This document shows positions 39,736 through 52,400 of a DNA stretch of 64,000 bases, in pieces. The position numbers and the translations under genes are program-made. Under the pieces are notes generated by a model. It saw only the letters and a program-made list of their open reading frames with translations. It had not been told where the DNA came from and did not search any database. The DNA is from Limanda limanda (lineage: Eukaryota; Chordata; Actinopteri; Pleuronectiformes; Pleuronectidae). Every line of letters starts with the position of its first letter. The first letter of the stretch is position 1. Where the stretch lies: positions 18,647,154 to 18,711,153 of the forward strand of contig NC_083648.1 in the NCBI RefSeq assembly GCF_963576545.1. The letters are read 5' to 3'.

Positions 39736-42189
39736 ATGGTGGTGCGTAACGACATGCTAACGCGTTTCTGCTGTAAACTCTGCACAGGTGGAGACTTTGG
39801 GTGAGCACTAACATCTCATTCTAACACGACAGAAGTTCGGGCTCCAGTTTAAAGCCACTCTGGAGAATGTGACCAATGTTCGGCCGCTGGGCGACGACTT
39901 CCGCTGGTTTCTGAAGGTGGGATAGCTGCTGTCAACCTAGCATGCTAATGCACTTCTTCACACGCTGGTGTGGGAAAGAACGTCTCTCCCCAGTGTGCTC
40001 ACCGTGCTGGTTTGTTTGGAGAAACAACTGTCATCACCCGTGTTTGAATAAGCTCACGTACACTGTGCTAATGCGACTATTGCTACTGTTGCTAATGCTA
40101 ATGCTGCTAATGTGGTGATTATACTGAAACACTTCAATCTACACCACTTCACGACTAATGCTAAAACACCCACATTTATCAGAACTAACTTGTTGTTCTC
40201 CTTAAAATCTAGATTATTAAGAAATAGATTTGTTCTATTTAAACAAGATCTGATCAACCTGATAATTTACAAATGTATTTGGGAGTCTACTCAGCCTCCA
40301 TCTATTGGAGTGTCTACTGTATTCATGCCTCGCATCTCACACAGCCCCTCTTCTTATCTGTCTCGCTGTCACTAACTCTTTGTTTTTCTGTCTTTCTCCT
40401 CTTTCTTCAGCTGAAGTGTGGGAACTGTGGCGAGATCCCAGACAAATGGCAGTATATAACCCTCGTGGTAAGAATAAAGAACCTTTGTGTCCATAACCCT
40501 ATGTAATAATCCCACTCGTGCACAATGCAACAATAAGTGTGTGTGTGTTTTCTCTTGAATGTTTCCACAGGAGAGTGTGCCACTGAAAGGAGGAAGAGGC
40601 AGTGCCAGCATGGTGCAGAAGTGCAAACTTTGCTCGAGGGAAAATTCGATCGGTACGAGAAGACTCGCTCATTTGAGTTGCATGCTCTGCTTTATCTCAG
40701 TTAAAAACTCATATGTCAACTCTTTCCTCACAGATATCCTGGGCGACACAATCACGCCATATAATGTAAGTCAAAGTCCTGTACTTCTGTAATTCGTGAG
40801 ATTTTCAAAGTGCGGCTCTAAGCAGTTTCACAGGAGGCTCAGGGAATTGGAGTGAAAAAGATCACATCAGCTATCAACAGGAGATTGTGTAGAATCACCC
40901 AAATGTGTGTGTGTTTTGATTAAGGAAAAGTTTTGGGATATTTATTTTCTATTTTCCTCACTTAGTCAGACTTATAAATGATCGCACGGACTGCCAGTCA
41001 AAGCATCACAGATGGTAAGGAGAGTTAACATTCTCCTTTTCACTTGAGACTTATGTGACAAATGCGTATTTTAATGTCTTCTGATCTAACGTATATTGTA
41101 ACAAACTCCCTGACAGCCTTTTAAGCAAATCATGAAGATATAAATGCATAAAACATCATAATCCAATGGACAGATGCTGAGTTTTAGATTGTTTTAATAA
41201 AGAGCAGCAATATTAGGAACAAAGTGCCACCTGAAGCCTTTTAGAAAACCCTTTAAACATTTAAAGCAAATCAGACAGAAATTATGTTACCTACTTATAA
41301 TATGTTGAGTGTAACATCTTACATTTCCAGTAAAAAACTACGTGTGTCCAGAGATGTTTGTTTGTCTATAGATGTTTGTTTGCTGGTTTGCAGGCTGATG
41401 ACAGTGAAAGCTTCAAAACAATGGTGCAGTTTGAGTGTCGAGGTCTGGAGCCCGTCGACTTCTTTCCACAAGTGAGAAGCTTTGTTTGAATAAGGGTTTT
41501 ACTGTTTGTGTTTGTTGTCTGTTTAGTAGTGGACAGTTAAGACTGCTGAACTCAGGTTAACTTAAATAACTTTTAGTTTAGGATATGTGAGTCTATTCTT
41601 CAATCGTCAATGAACAGTTTGCCCAAAAAAAACACAACAATTCATTCGCTAATGTCAATCAACCATCAGGTCCAAACATCATTTACATTTCACTTATGAG
41701 TGCTACTCCATAAGAAACAAGGCAGATGTTTTTGACAGTTCTCGCAGATTCAGGTTCAAATACCAGGGAATGTGTTCCTGCCTCAGTATGCATTAACTTG
41801 GATGTGTGATGATGCATTTTTTTCTTCTTCTAGGCTGGGTTTACTGCACAAGGAGCAGAGTCCAGGACTCAGTTTCCTGAAATTAACCTACAAGAAAAGG
41901 TAAGAGCAACAGTTTCTGTGTAGTTTTGGTTTATTGCACAAGTTTTAACATTTCAGGGAATGTTTGACTTGAAACTGAATGTCACTCATTGCTGCTGCAC
42001 TGTTGGCTGAGGCTAAAGCTGTTTTATTCATCTGAGCACTTTGTTTTAGACATCGATTTTCTGAACGGTCTGAAAGTGATTTTCATTAAATCAATGTTCG
42101 GAACTTTTCAGGACTGGACAGACTACGATGAGGAAGTCAAGGAGTCGGTGGGAATATATGAAGTCACCCATAAGGTCATCAAGTGCTGA
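39736..42189 (+). CDS. czib: CXXC motif-containing zinc binding protein (C1orf123 family)
   Basis: This is a small conserved eukaryotic zinc-binding protein of unresolved function. Eight coding exons: 39736-39741, 39833-39916, 40411-40467, 40571-40652, 40734-40765, 41394-41471, 41834-41899 and 42112-42189, giving 160 residues, the same length as the human protein. Two CXXC pairs (KCGNCGE near residue 33 and KCKLCSR near 67) provide the four zinc ligands. Other family stretches are FKATLENVTNVRPLGDDFRW, GGRGSASMVQKC, ECRGLEPVDF and the C-terminus ESVGIYEVTHKVIKC. The first coding exon holds only two codons (Met-Val) before a donor GTGCGT, and no longer alternative keeps the frame. The gene follows uck2 in the same direction and precedes scp2, its neighbour region in human as well. 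Confidence 0.95.
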
Positions 42190-42391
42190 TGTCACGGACG
42201 AATGAACACTGCGACCAATCACATGCAGGCCTGGTTTCCTGGCAACATGGATGCTGAAGATGCTTCGGTGGCTTGGGTTGGTTGACGATGAACATTGAGA
42301 GAAGAGGAATAACAACACAGGTTAAAACGTTTTGGATTGATGAACCTGTCCCAAAGACAAGTTTCTTTTCTTTTATTTTTTTCAATGCCTC

Positions 42392-42397
42392 AATAAA
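42392..42397 (+). terminator. czib: czib polyadenylation signal AATAAA
   Basis: AATAAA lies about 200 bases past the czib stop codon. Confidence 0.7.
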
Positions 42398-42399
42398 AT

Positions 42400-43472
42400 T
42401 GAAGTGTGAAAATTGTGTGAGGTTTTGCTTTGCTTTCATTCCCTTAACATTTGTAAGTAAGTACTAGTCGAGTCAACTAGAGGCCACATGAAACAATATT
42501 ATTTGAACATTTCAGACAGCAAGTCAGCAAACAAATCCTGAAATGGGATTTTTATGTTGGACTGAGCACAGATTTTTGCTAATGCAACTTGATCAACATT
42601 AAATGAGGAGCTGCATTTGTGCAACCTAAGGTTAAGAGTTAGAAAGCAAAGAGGTCTCACTGTCTGGATTTCATTTCAATTTACACAAAATAATAACTAA
42701 GCATCAGTGGAAAAGAGAAATACAAACTTCTTCTCATTGTAAATACATAAATTGCACAAAATGTGTGTAAGACCAGCCGGATACAACATGATCCAGTTTA
42801 CAAACAGGAGACAGGCACAAACCAATCTTTATTTGTATAGCCTATATTCTAGAATCACAATTGCCTCATATAATGCAAATAATTCAGACATCCTCTGAAG
42901 AAAAATGTCTTTTAACTGGGTATTCATTTTTAATCTTATCTCAGAGAGAGCAACACGTGAGGGATGTCTCTCCCAGGACGGACAGATGTGTTAAAGATGC
43001 TGTGTCTAATAGCACATCAACAAAATAATATTTACAACATATATAGTAAAAGACTGTCTAACATAAATGGAGCGGTGCAGTTAAAAAAACTAATTTGAGA
43101 TTTTAAAGAATATCTGACCTCATATTCTGTAAGATAATGGTACAAGGGAATTTTAATGTCCATTGTTTTGACTTTTGTGTTATGCCATATATATGTTCAT
43201 TTATATCAAGTATAAATCCCATAATATATTTCAATTCGTGTAAGTTATACACGCACGTGTACTTTTTAGTGATTTGGTTCAACAAGTTTTAAGAAAAACG
43301 TGTTGTGTTTACCCTTTATGTGCACATTGACCGAGAGACACTTTCCTCACCGAGTCAGGCATCGTGTGACACATAGACGATCTTTGCCGTGTGGTGCGTT
43401 TGAGGACTGTTGTTCACCTCGCTGCCTGTACCTGTCAGTGTGTGTGTGGACCTGCAACTGAACACAACAGAA
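42400..43472. other. intergenic between czib and scp2
   Basis: AT-rich sequence without a gene. A fragment resembling a LINE 3' tail (ATCTTTATTTGTATAGCC) occurs near 42822. The last ~150 bp before 43473 become richer in CpG and probably include the scp2 promoter and leader. Confidence 0.45.
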
Positions 43473-46400
43473 ATGAACATGGCAACTAGAATGAAGAACA
43501 GGGTGTTTGTCATCGGTGTGGGTCTGACAAAGGTAAAGTACGAGTACACACGACTTTACAGATGTACACTATTCGACAGTGTACGTTTATATATTCTTAG
43601 ACTTGAAGCTCGCTTAGCATGCTAACTTCACATAGCCTTGCGCAAAGAAGGAGAAAGTTGTTGCACATCCCGAAGTGTGTGTGTCTGTGTGTGTGCAGAT
43701 CGTTCAGTTATGTTTAATCATGTCAATGTTTCAACGTGTGTCTGTCACCGCCCTCACTTTGTTAGCATAGTTAGCATAGCTCACATTAAGTAACACTAAT
43801 GGAGACTGGGTCTTTAGCTTTGATAGATCAAGTTATGCAGCTCGTCACTCTTTGCTCTCCCCCCCAGTCAGTCCATGGTTCACGGCCACAGAGCCAGAGC
43901 ACAATCTGGGCTAAGGGTCACGTCTCCATCAGGCTGCTTATTACAAACGTTTCTCTCTCTGGCATTGGATTATTTTCGTTGTTGACAAACTGAGTTTAAA
44001 TCAGTTCAGTGCATTTCGTCGTTATTCATGTGCAACAACTTGTTCTGTGCAGTGTCCCCTCGATACAGATCTGTAACTCTGTCTGGATTTGCCACTTCAT
44101 TTTACTGCTGCTCATACTATCTCTTATTCGAATCTTTGTGTGTACACATTTTTAATATATAGTTTTATATTCTTATCCCATTTTATTTATTTTAAGCTCG
44201 TATTTCACACTTTATCCTTAACTGTATTGTTTCAATTCGGGTGTGTTACCTAATGAGGCATCTGCAGACTTGCTCCAAACCAAGTGTCATTGATCCCTGG
44301 ACAAATCTGAAGCTCCCATCACAGTAATGTCAGAGGAGTTTGTGCCACTTCCAGTTCTGCACATGCACATTTAATGTTGCTATTGTTTTATAAATCTGGT
44401 GACAGGGAATTCGCCGTAGCATCCAACGTTTATGAAAAGTTATTATCGTATAATATCTGTTCTTAGAATGAGTTTTGTTTTGCAACCAGCAAACAATGTT
44501 CAAATGTATTGATCTATGCACCAGTGCATTTGTCAGTTAAAGTTAAATGTTCCATGGTCTTTCAATGAAGCTCACTTCTGTAGAGAGGGATTCCACCCGA
44601 AGATTTCATTGCATTTGATTCAGAGAAGAGTTTAAGGTTTGCTCATGTGAAAGATTTAACCTATTAACATGAGGGAAGATGTTTATAAATAGCATGGCAC
44701 TAATCGGTCTGACTTTTCTTTAATGTTGCTGCAGTTTGACAAGCCTGGGGCCCGAGAGAACTTTGACTACCCTGACATGGCCAAGGAAGCAGGTGCTTAT
44801 CTTCCCTGAATGTGGACCTTGTTCAGGCCTTCAAAAGAGACCTTATCTGATCATCTCAAGTGGATCTTGTTCTCTAACATGTTTTATAACTTCACGTTTA
44901 GGTCAAATGGCCTTAGCGGATGCAGGAATCCCGTATTCCGCCATTGAGCAAGCCTATGTAGGATACGTCTATGGTAAGACCTTGTTATCAAGTCTCCAAT
45001 AAAATGGGATTGTTCTGTATACTATTATTTACAGTTTACATGTTATTCAGTGAGAGCCTAAATACTTCCAACTTGATATTTCCATGTAGCTTCCTACATA
45101 CTACACAACGTAAACAGTACATTTTCTAAAGTAAGAAACCAAGTTTTTTTGCTAATGAGGCGAAAAGGCTGTGTCTCTAAAGCTGATTTCGGATAAACAT
45201 AGAGAAACATGGGATAATACAGCAGTTTAAAGTCTGGAGAATTCACTGCAAGCGAGTGGGTGTGTTGATGATGTGTTTAATGACTGACTGGCGCAAAACA
45301 AAAAAAAAACAGGAAATAACATGTCATTGTGTATCTTGCTCGGTCAGGGGACTCCACTTGTGGGCAGAGGGCCATTTATCACAGCCTGGGCCTGACGGGG
45401 ATCCCCATCCTCAACGTCAACAATAACTGCTCCACAGGCTCCACTGCTATCTTCTCAGCACGGCAGGTGATCCAGGGAGGTGAGCGAAGAAGGAATCATT
45501 TTTAAATCTATAATATAAAGGAGGTTTACCAAGTTGCTCTATAACAGATTTGTCATTGGATTAACAGTGGTTTCAACTGGTTTTCACAGTAGACAGAAGT
45601 ATTAGAATTTCCATAGAGACTTCTTTTGTAGCATAGTGTATCACCTGTTCTGTAACAGATGTGGTAAAACCCACTCTTTCTTCTTCTTTTGCAGGTCTTG
45701 CTGACTGTGTGCTGGCCCTGGGGTTTGAGAAGATGGAAAGAGGCTCTTTGTCCTCAAAGGTATTTGTTATATATAAAATTATTTATATATCTATATTAAA
45801 TTGAATATATGTGTATAAACGTCTGCTGCCGTTCATTTGTTTTCATTTACTGCTTTTTGCTGTTCAGCTGGGGAGCAATGGAAGTAAAATGTTTGACAGA
45901 GTGAAGACTTCTTTTAAAAATGAGAACACTGACAGCCTGAGGCCTCTGTCAACATGAATGTCTGTCTCTTATATTTACCTTTTAAACAAAAAGATACAAA
46001 TATAGAATTATAGAAATTCCTGTTTCTAGTTTATGGACAGGACCAACCCTGTTGACAAACACCTGGAGGTAATGATCAACAGTTACGGGATGGTGGCAGC
46101 GCCAGTAGCACCACAGATGTTTGGCAACGCTGGCAGGGAGCACATGGAGAAATATGGTACAAACTATTTTTGTGTTAAACATCATATTACTTAAATGAGT
46201 TAAACTATGAAAGTTGTGGTTGTGTCTTGCATTGTTTCACAGTTGTAGTGTGTTCAATAGGTCAATAATTCTCTCAATGTTTTAAAGGCACGAAACCAGA
46301 ACACTTTGCTAAAATTGCCTGGAAGAACCACGAGCATTCCACCAGGAACCCGTAAGAAACTTTACAAATTTGGAAAAACATAATACTGCTTATATATTTC

Positions 46401-49400
46401 TATTTCAGAATCAGAATCTGCTTTTTTGGCCAAGTATGTGCGCAGATACGAGGAATTTTCACAGTTTTACATTGCTATTAGTGCACTTGCATAGAAGGAA
46501 AGAATAAATAATTGAAAGAATGGTACAAAATACTAACATTTTGTATGTAATATATATTTAATTGCTCTTTATATTTACTAATTAACTTATAGTGGTTGAT
46601 GATCTTAACTGTTCTGTAGAATAAAGTGTGAAAAGAAAGTAGGAGAATATGAAGTACATTGGAAAAACCAATGACATCAACAATGTAGAAGTTTACACTG
46701 TGAGAGTATTTATGCAAATCTTTGGTTCGCTGTGTTGTTAACATTACAAGTTTCACAAAAAAGGAATTGAATAAATGATAAATACTGCATAAATAGGATG
46801 TCTATATGTGTGCATTATTCCTGCAGGTATTCCCAGTTCCAGGAGGAATACAGTTTAGAGCAGGTGATAAACTCCAGGAAGGTGTTTGACTTCCTCACCC
46901 TGCTTCAGTGTTGGTAAGTCCCACAGAGTTTGTGTTAAATAAAGAAAATGTCTAAACTGGGAATCAAGTGTATGTAATGTGTATATTTGTCTCTTTTCCT
47001 ACATCGACCTCTTGCTCTTGTCAGCCCGACCTCAGATGGCGCAGGAGCAGCAGTTTTAGCCAGCGAGGCCTTTGTCAGGGAACATCATCTGGAGAAGCAG
47101 GCAGTGGAGATCTTGGCCCAAGAGATGACGACTGACCTCTCCTCCACATTTGACGAAAACAGCTGCATCAAGATGGTATGAAACGGGGAAGGGGTTCTCT
47201 CAGAATTCATAGCACACATTCCTTTATTTGTAATAATATTCCCAGTACAAGGTAAGTTTTACAATACAAAAATGTTATTTTCTTTAAATTTAAATAATAT
47301 CCTGCACAATCATGGGACATAGCAGTAACGTTATTATGATGGACATGAGTCCAGAACATACTAATGTTTGTTTTTTTCCCGTGCAGGTGGGGTACGACAT
47401 GTCTCGGATAGCAGCTGAAAGATGTTACGAGGCCACAGGTCTGAAGCCCAGTGACGTTGATGTGGTCGAGCTTCACGACTGCTTCTCAGCCAATGAGCTC
47501 ATCACATACGAGGCCCTGGGTCTGTGTGCAGAAGGTACGCCTGCAGTGTTTGAAATCCTCCGCAGTTTCTTCTTAACATGTATGTGTACATGTATGTGCT
47601 CATCCCGACCTACAGACAGCGCCTAAAACAGGAAAAAGCGGTTTTTCGGGCAGTTCAACGCTGGAGTGCTGAATCCATTAGCACTCTCCAGGACTGCTTT
47701 GAATCAACAGATTGGCAGATGTTCTGTGTTGCAGCCGGTGGGGACATCAACGAATACACAGACACTGTCTCTTCATTTATCTCCAAATGCATCGATGATG
47801 TCGTCCCTAGGGTCAGTGTCAGGACTTTCCCTAACCAAAAGCCCTGGGTAAATGGTAATGTCCGTGCTAAGCTCAGGGCACGGACCTCTGCCTTTAACTC
47901 CGGTGACCCAGAGGCTTTGAGGAGGTCCAGATGGGACCTGAGGAGGGCTATCAGAGATGGAAAAAGAGACTACAGGGACAAGCTGGAATCCAATTACCTC
48001 AGCTCTGACCCCCGAAGCTTGTGGGGCGGCCTGCGACACATCACAGGCTATAAAGGGAGAAATAGCAGTGATGATCAGCCCGCCGCCTCTCTACCTGATG
48101 AAACCCACATCTGCTCGACCCTTCCGAACACCCTTGACCCCCTGCAGTTTGCTTACCGTACAAACAGGTCCACGGATTCATACGTGAGGATGCTGTTTGT
48201 GGATTACAGCTCAGCGTTCAACACGATTGTGCCTGCCAAGCTCGTCCCCGAGCTCAGGAGCCTGGATCTTAAAACCCTACTGTGTAACTGGATCCTGGAC
48301 TTCCTGACAAGCAGACCCCAGGTGGTGAGAATGGGCAAGCACACATCCTCCTCAATGACCCTGAGCACCGGGGCCCCTCAGGGCTGTGTACTCAGTCCCC
48401 TCCTGTACTCCCTGTACACGCAGGACTGTGTAGCAACACACAGTTCTAACATCATCCTCAAATTTGCAGACGACACCACCATCATGGGCCTCATCTCTAA
48501 CAACGATGAGACCGCCGATAGAGATGAGGTCAGGGGCTTGGTTACACGGTGCTAAGAGAACAACCTGTCCCTCAACGTCTGCAAGACCAAGGAGATGATC
48601 GTGGACTTCAGGAAGCTGCAGAGGGGGGGGTCATGATTCCATACATATCAATGGAGCTTTGGTGGAAAGAGTCTCCGAGTTCAAGTTCCTCGGTGTGTTC
48701 ATCACGGATGACATGACCTGGTCTAAACAAGTGGACTCGGCGGTGAAAACTGCACAAAAGCAACTTTACTTCCTAAGGCGACTGAAGAAGTTTGGCATGG
48801 CTGCAAAAATACTGACAAACTTTTACAGATGCACCGTCGAGAGCATCCTCTCAGGCTGCATCACTGTCTGGTTGGGTAGCTGCTCTGCTGCTGATCGCAA
48901 GGCCCTGCAGAGGGTGGTGAAGACAGCGGAGCGGATCACTGGCTGCCATCTCCCTTCCGTGCAAGGCATCTACAGCACAAGATGCCTGAGAAAAGCACAG
49001 AAGATCATCAAGGACCACAGCCACCCAGGCTGTGGACTTCTCACACTGCTGCCGTCTGGGAAACGCTATCGGAGCATCCGAGCACGGACCACCAGACTTA
49101 AAAACAGCTTCTTCCCCCAGGCCGTAAGGCTTTTGAACAATCAACACTGACCCTCTGAACAGTTAACATGCACGTTCTGCTCCACCACCCATACAAATAC
49201 ACTTACTACACATAAATTCATATTCATATTATTTAATTTAATATTCCCCACTCCTTCACCCGGTGAACACTTACTGCTGCTTCTTTTTGCAATCTGCTGC
49301 TTCATTTTGATATGTTGCTGCTTCGTTCTGCTATAGGTTTTATGTTATATGTTATATGTTATATGTTATATGTTATATGTTATATAGTATGTCATTTTTT

Positions 49401-52400
49401 TAAATTTTGTAAAAAGCCTGTCTACTGCGTAGATGTTGCCTGTCATGTCACAAGAATTTCACTGCTCCGATGACACTGTCATTGGTGCATGTGACAATAA
49501 ACTTTGATTTGATTTGATTTGATTTGAAGCACATCTCATAGTGAGACCTTCTCCACCTGGCCCCCCAATATAAAGTCTGTAGAATTCGATGTGAGAACAC
49601 AGCGAGCGAGAGGGGAGGGTTGATGATGCTTATAACATGCGACAGACGCAAAAAATACAAAAAGAAATACAAGAAATAGAAAAATCATTTGCACTTGACT
49701 TATTGGTCATCTGTTTTAACAAAATATATGACAAAACATAAAACCATGACGATCCCTTCTGTGACAGCTTGAGTTGGTTTAGAGCAGACTCGGACTTTAC
49801 ATTCAGACAAAACTTTCTGGGCAATAGTGTGTTAAAAAAACTAAAAACAGACCTAGTGCCTGGTGTCAAACTGATGGATGTGAACCAGTATTCCCACCGT
49901 TTTTTAAAAATCATCCAGACACTATCAGGACAGTTGTACATGTGAGAGCCATTAAAATATCTTTTCAAAAATGATTCACCAAGTATCTGTATCGAGCCTG
50001 AATACTATTACGGGCAGTAGAAGCCTTCATTCCCAACAGTGACATTGTTTGATCATCTTTATGAAGTATATTAGTGGTGACAGAGAGAGAAGGTCGGCTT
50101 CGAAAAGTCGATAGAACACTAAAATACCCGACACATCTGGGCTAAATAAAGTAACATCAGTGTTTTTGAACTGCTCAGTTAACTTCATCGTAATGTTAAA
50201 CTAGTGATAATCCATCCCTCTGAATCGTTAAGTTGCGTTCTTTTGTGTTTCACATTCTCTCCAGGGAAAGCCGGAGAGATGATTGACAGAGGGGACAACA
50301 CGTATGGTGGCAAGGTTGTGGTCAACCCCAGTGGTGGACTCATCTCTAAAGGACATCCTCTGGGGGCCACAGGTATGTTGAGACTCTGACTTTCTGACTC
50401 TTAATGAAAGCCACTTGTTGAATACTATGGGACAGAGGTTATAATCCAGTCTGAAGCTAATTTGTAACTGGTTTGGAGCTACACACAGAGGGTTACAGCA
50501 CAGTACATAAGATAGAGAGGTTGAGATTCATCTCTCACTCCTCCCTACTCATTGTATTGGTTGTTCAATGTAGATGACTATTCGCTTTCTGACAATACTC
50601 TGGTCATTTTCTATGCATCGGTAAGTATGTCATTGTTGGTGCCTATTTTCCCACACTAATAAATAGAAAATACTTAGTGTCTGTTACAACTTTCAGTTAT
50701 TTTCAATCAAGGCTTTTCTGTTTGCTGCTACCCTTCTATTGAGTCACATCTGTTTAGTTTTTTATTTATTTTTTTTCAGACTTGACAAGTTCTCTCTCTT
50801 CTAATCTGTTGCCCCCTTTTCTTTCATGCAGTGTGGCCACAATCCACAATGGTAGATATTGCTTGGTCAGTTGAACACTACTTTTCACAATGCATTGTGG
50901 GATACAACGAGTCCACCATGACGTATACATATTTTCACTAACCATTCCAACAGCACTACAAAACGGTGACTATATAGTGAGTGGTGAGAAAAAACTTAAA
51001 GCCTTAAAATCTCCTACACTTCAATCTGTCTAGATAACTCGTAATGCTACTTCCTATCGGTGTCTGATGTTTTGAGAGTTAAAAACAGCGCATCAAGAGT
51101 TATTCTCTACTCTGCTTCTCCCCCTTATCTTCAGTTATGGGGAAGTTGAAGTAATCCTGGGACTCGGTTCTTCCTTCACATCTTTGGAACTTGACATAGC
51201 TCTTAAATTTCATTCATTATGCTCCTAAATTTAATTTGTTGAAAACTGCAAAAGCGTCAATCGTCGTGTTTATTGTGAGAGGTGTTTACCACAGCGACCA
51301 CCAGGTGGCATGTGTCTCCTAAGGATGGCCGGCTGGGTTGTAACTGCATGAGTGCGACCCTGAGCCTGCATGTGAGAAGGCAGCCGGCTGTGGCTTTGGC
51401 CTGCCTCCCCTGTAATCTCTCAACATATTAAACCCTGGTATGGAGACTGAGCAAACAGAGGAGCCTGCTTACCCTGCCTCTGCAATAACGGCCGTCATCT
51501 CCCTCACACACACACCTCTTGTGAGGGATACCATGAAGAAGCAATGGCAAACACCCCCTTTTGCTTAATTTTAAAACTGATTTGTTAATTTTATTCATTG
51601 TGGGTTTTTTCTCTCTTTCTCTCCCCTTCTTTGCCGTTCTTCATTCACTCCTAAAAACCTCGACCATCAATCCCTCTACGTCATTACTTTTGCGGATCTT
51701 CCCAGAGCGCATCATCAATACTCCCTCTGTCTCCTGGGTCACACTGGGAGTGTGCAAGTGCCCCAGTCAGCTAAGCTCCGTCTGATCCTTGGTGTTGCTC
51801 GTAAAGCTCCCACCTCTTCCCTCGGGACGGCCATGAGCAGCGCTATCGACACCTAGTTGACTGACCCTTGCAGGGATCTCACCGGTGGATTGCATGAGCA
51901 CTGTCAGGCTACATGACATGCAGGGACCTTGAGGCACCGCTGATGGGCAGTTTGCCGTATTTGGTGAATTACAACATGACTTACCCTTGTGATCATCCCC
52001 TGTCTCCATGTAAGACAATGGGCAATGTGTTCTCTGTAGAGGAATCTACCAGAGGCTATCACTGAAAGACGCGTGTCCTTTTTTATTTTGCGTTTAAATT
52101 ATGTCTGAGTTGGTTTCGAGAGGTTCTTTTTGACTTTTGATTAATTGCCTGGAGAACTGGACAGTAAACCTTTCTGTTGGCAATTAGACTAATTTGCTCG
52201 TACACAAACAAAGTCCCCGTGGAGAAAATAAGGATGAGGGACGCACAATGTGATAGACCCTCCATGATGAGTTATTTACTGTTAAGTCTTTCAGCTTATT
52301 GGGATAATGGAGGAATGCAAAAGCTCATTAAGCAGATGGGAAGAAACGCTTGTCTACAACACTAACACAGCAGCTGACCCTGGTGAGATTATAGGGAGTG

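Larger units (their letters stand above)
47605..49527 (+). mobile_element. 5'-truncated, decayed LINE (L2/Rex/jockey-like) in scp2 intron 10
   Basis: The copy lies in the same orientation as scp2 and starts about 70 bases after the exon 10 donor. It keeps the region before the reverse transcriptase, part of the polymerase domain ([29 protein letters not shown], the FADD box) and the C-terminal region ending near 49150. It then has a ~380-bp 3' end with an ATGTTAT heptamer array and a (TTTGA)n tail. It is non-functional: the endonuclease portion is missing, a large segment is absent between LPDE and LDPLQFAYR and a smaller one after NRSTD, an in-frame stop follows at about 48553, and the frame shifts at a G run near 48625. 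Confidence 0.88.

Noticed and set aside
47578..48555. 325-residue frame as a host gene
   Set aside because: Contains reverse transcriptase motifs and belongs to the decayed LINE.
49341..49386. CRISPR-like array
   Set aside because: Units are contiguous heptamers without spacers; it is a simple tandem repeat in a vertebrate LINE.
50870..50990. Possible repeat around GCATTGTGGGATACA in scp2 intron 11
   Set aside because: The phrase occurs in some fish repeats, but the similarity is too short here to define an element.
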